NCBI GenBank assembly: GCA_002492725.1
Contig: DLAF01000050.1
Location: 66,672-130,671, forward strand
Length of the DNA: 64,000 nt
From: Lachnospiraceae bacterium UBA7054
GTDB lineage: Bacteria; Bacillota; Clostridia; Lachnospirales; Lachnospiraceae
Reading direction: 5' to 3'
The translations under genes and the position numbers were made by a program. Positions 63,332 to 64,000 of this stretch are shown here, one piece after another. Below the pieces are notes generated by a model. That model ran no database searches. It was not told the origin of the DNA and worked only from the letters and a program-made list of their open reading frames with translations. Numbering within the stretch: the first letter of the stretch is position 1; every line of letters begins with the position of its first letter.

Positions 63332-63990
63332 TAAATATTCTCCTTCTGACAGCTCATATCTCCATCTGCCTCTTTATCTGCTCTTAGTTTATTTCTAACC
63401 TTTAATTCCCCATCCGATAAAGAAAATAATCCGTCCCCCATCATAATCGGAATGGTATCTATTCTTCTGGCAAGCATATTCATCGCATGAATAGACAAAC
63501 TGGCTTTTTGATCTGTCCCCCACATATCAGGCGATAGTGTTACATGCCTTTCTATTACTTTTGCACCCATGCAGGCTGCTATAACACTTGGTTCTACGTT
63601 TTGTTCATGCCCGCTATATCCAACCAAACAATCATATCTATTTTTTAGCGTCTCTATCATTTTCAGATTTAAATCTTGTAACGGGGTCGGATAATCTGAA
63701 TTCGTATGAAGCAGAATATAGTTTCCCTCGCCGCATGTTTCTAATATATTCACCGCCCGATCAATCTCTTCTACCGTACTCATCCCTGTAGATACAAGCA
63801 GCGGTTTTCCTGATTTGATCGCCAATTTCAACAGTTCTTCATTGATAATAGTTGCTGAAGCTATTTTAATATATGGAACGTCATACTGTAACAAAAATTC
63901 CAAACTCGGTATATCCCACGGAGAAGCACTCCACATAATTGGCTTTTCTCTACAATATGAGTCAATATAGTCATACTCCTCCCTATATTG
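63331..63990 (-). CDS. NeuB-like nonulosonic acid synthase, 5' part missing or frameshifted
   Basis: The TIM-barrel part of a sialic-acid-synthase-family enzyme is clear: YIKIASATI, STGMSTVEE, HTNSDYPTP and CLVGYSGHE. The frame continues upstream of the ATG at 63936 with NeuB-like residues (EEYDYIDSYC) but meets a TGA at 63993-63991. The alternative frame through the last bases of the window would continue naturally if one G were added to the GGG run at 63981-63983. It is therefore a frameshifted gene, or a base is missing from the sequence. No SAF/antifreeze-like domain is present at the C-terminus. The enzyme would condense phosphoenolpyruvate with a six-carbon sugar. Confidence 0.75.
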   Translation of the reverse strand, partial: QYREEYDYIDSYCREKPIMWSASPWDIPSLEFLLQYDVPYIKIASATIINEELLKLAIKSGKPLLVSTGMSTVEEIDRAVNILETCGEGNYILLHTNSDYPTPLQDLNLKMIETLKNRYDCLVGYSGHEQNVEPSVIAACMGAKVIERHVTLSPDMWGTDQKASLSIHAMNMLARRIDTIPIMMGDGLFSLSDGELKVRNKLRADKEADGDMSCQKENI

Positions 63991-64000
63991 TCAAGTGATT

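Overview
The window reads as the chromosome of a low-to-mid GC Gram-positive of the Clostridia, most likely Lachnospiraceae. The reasons are strong AGGAGG-type ribosome sites, sigma-A-like promoters, Sec-secreted Glu/Pro-rich surface proteins with VSEN repeats, a BspA-type leucine-rich-repeat protein, a glucosaminidase with bacterial Ig-like repeats, ChbG deacetylase, and an AAA-ATPase/PD-(D/E)XK protein of a type common in that family. This placement is inference from gene content. No rRNA, tRNA, CRISPR array, integrase or intact insertion sequence was seen.

Almost the whole window is a cell-surface glycan locus, mostly on the minus strand. From 0 to 3 kb there is an MBOAT acyltransferase with an SGNH partner. 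A flavin oxidoreductase follows at 3.3-4.9 kb. From 4.9 to 14 kb lies an eight-gene minus-strand run: DUF6056-like membrane protein, GtrA, DUF6044-like membrane protein, radical SAM protein, SGNH lipoprotein, ABC ATPase and two ABC-2 permeases. From 14 to 18 kb are a VOC protein, an acyl carrier protein, an FkbH-type HAD protein and an SGNH hydrolase. From 18 to 25 kb are a large membrane protein, a glycosyltransferase, two further MBOAT proteins and another SGNH partner. From 25 to 34.2 kb an eight-gene operon encodes UDP-glucose dehydrogenase, UDP-glucuronate 4-epimerase, several glycosyltransferases and a ChbG-like deacetylase.

An XRE regulator with operator-like palindromes (34.3-34.8 kb) separates these from two giant secreted proteins (34.9-44.5 kb). 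From 44.7 to 54 kb are two polytopic membrane proteins and a CDP-3,6-dideoxyhexose module (rfbG, rfbH, rfbF and a divergent rfbF paralogue), headed by an AAA/PD-(D/E)XK gene.

From 54 to 62 kb, in visibly more AT-rich DNA, sits a RADAR-type anti-phage locus: rdrA (KAP-like ATPase), rdrB (adenosine-deaminase fold) and a small polytopic membrane protein, followed by two small unassigned genes. It has its own good promoter and a terminator upstream. The window ends in a nonulosonic (sialic-acid-like) sugar module: a CMP-sugar synthetase fused to a KdsC-like phosphatase, and a neuB-like gene that meets an in-frame stop close to the window edge.

The common theme is synthesis, export and decoration of surface polymer. 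Nucleotide sugars (UDP-GalA, CDP-dideoxyhexose, CMP-nonulosonate) feed glycosyltransferases, while three MBOAT proteins and several SGNH proteins are candidates for O-acyl-type decoration, one set possibly fed by an FkbH/ACP pair. The defence locus is embedded in this variable region.
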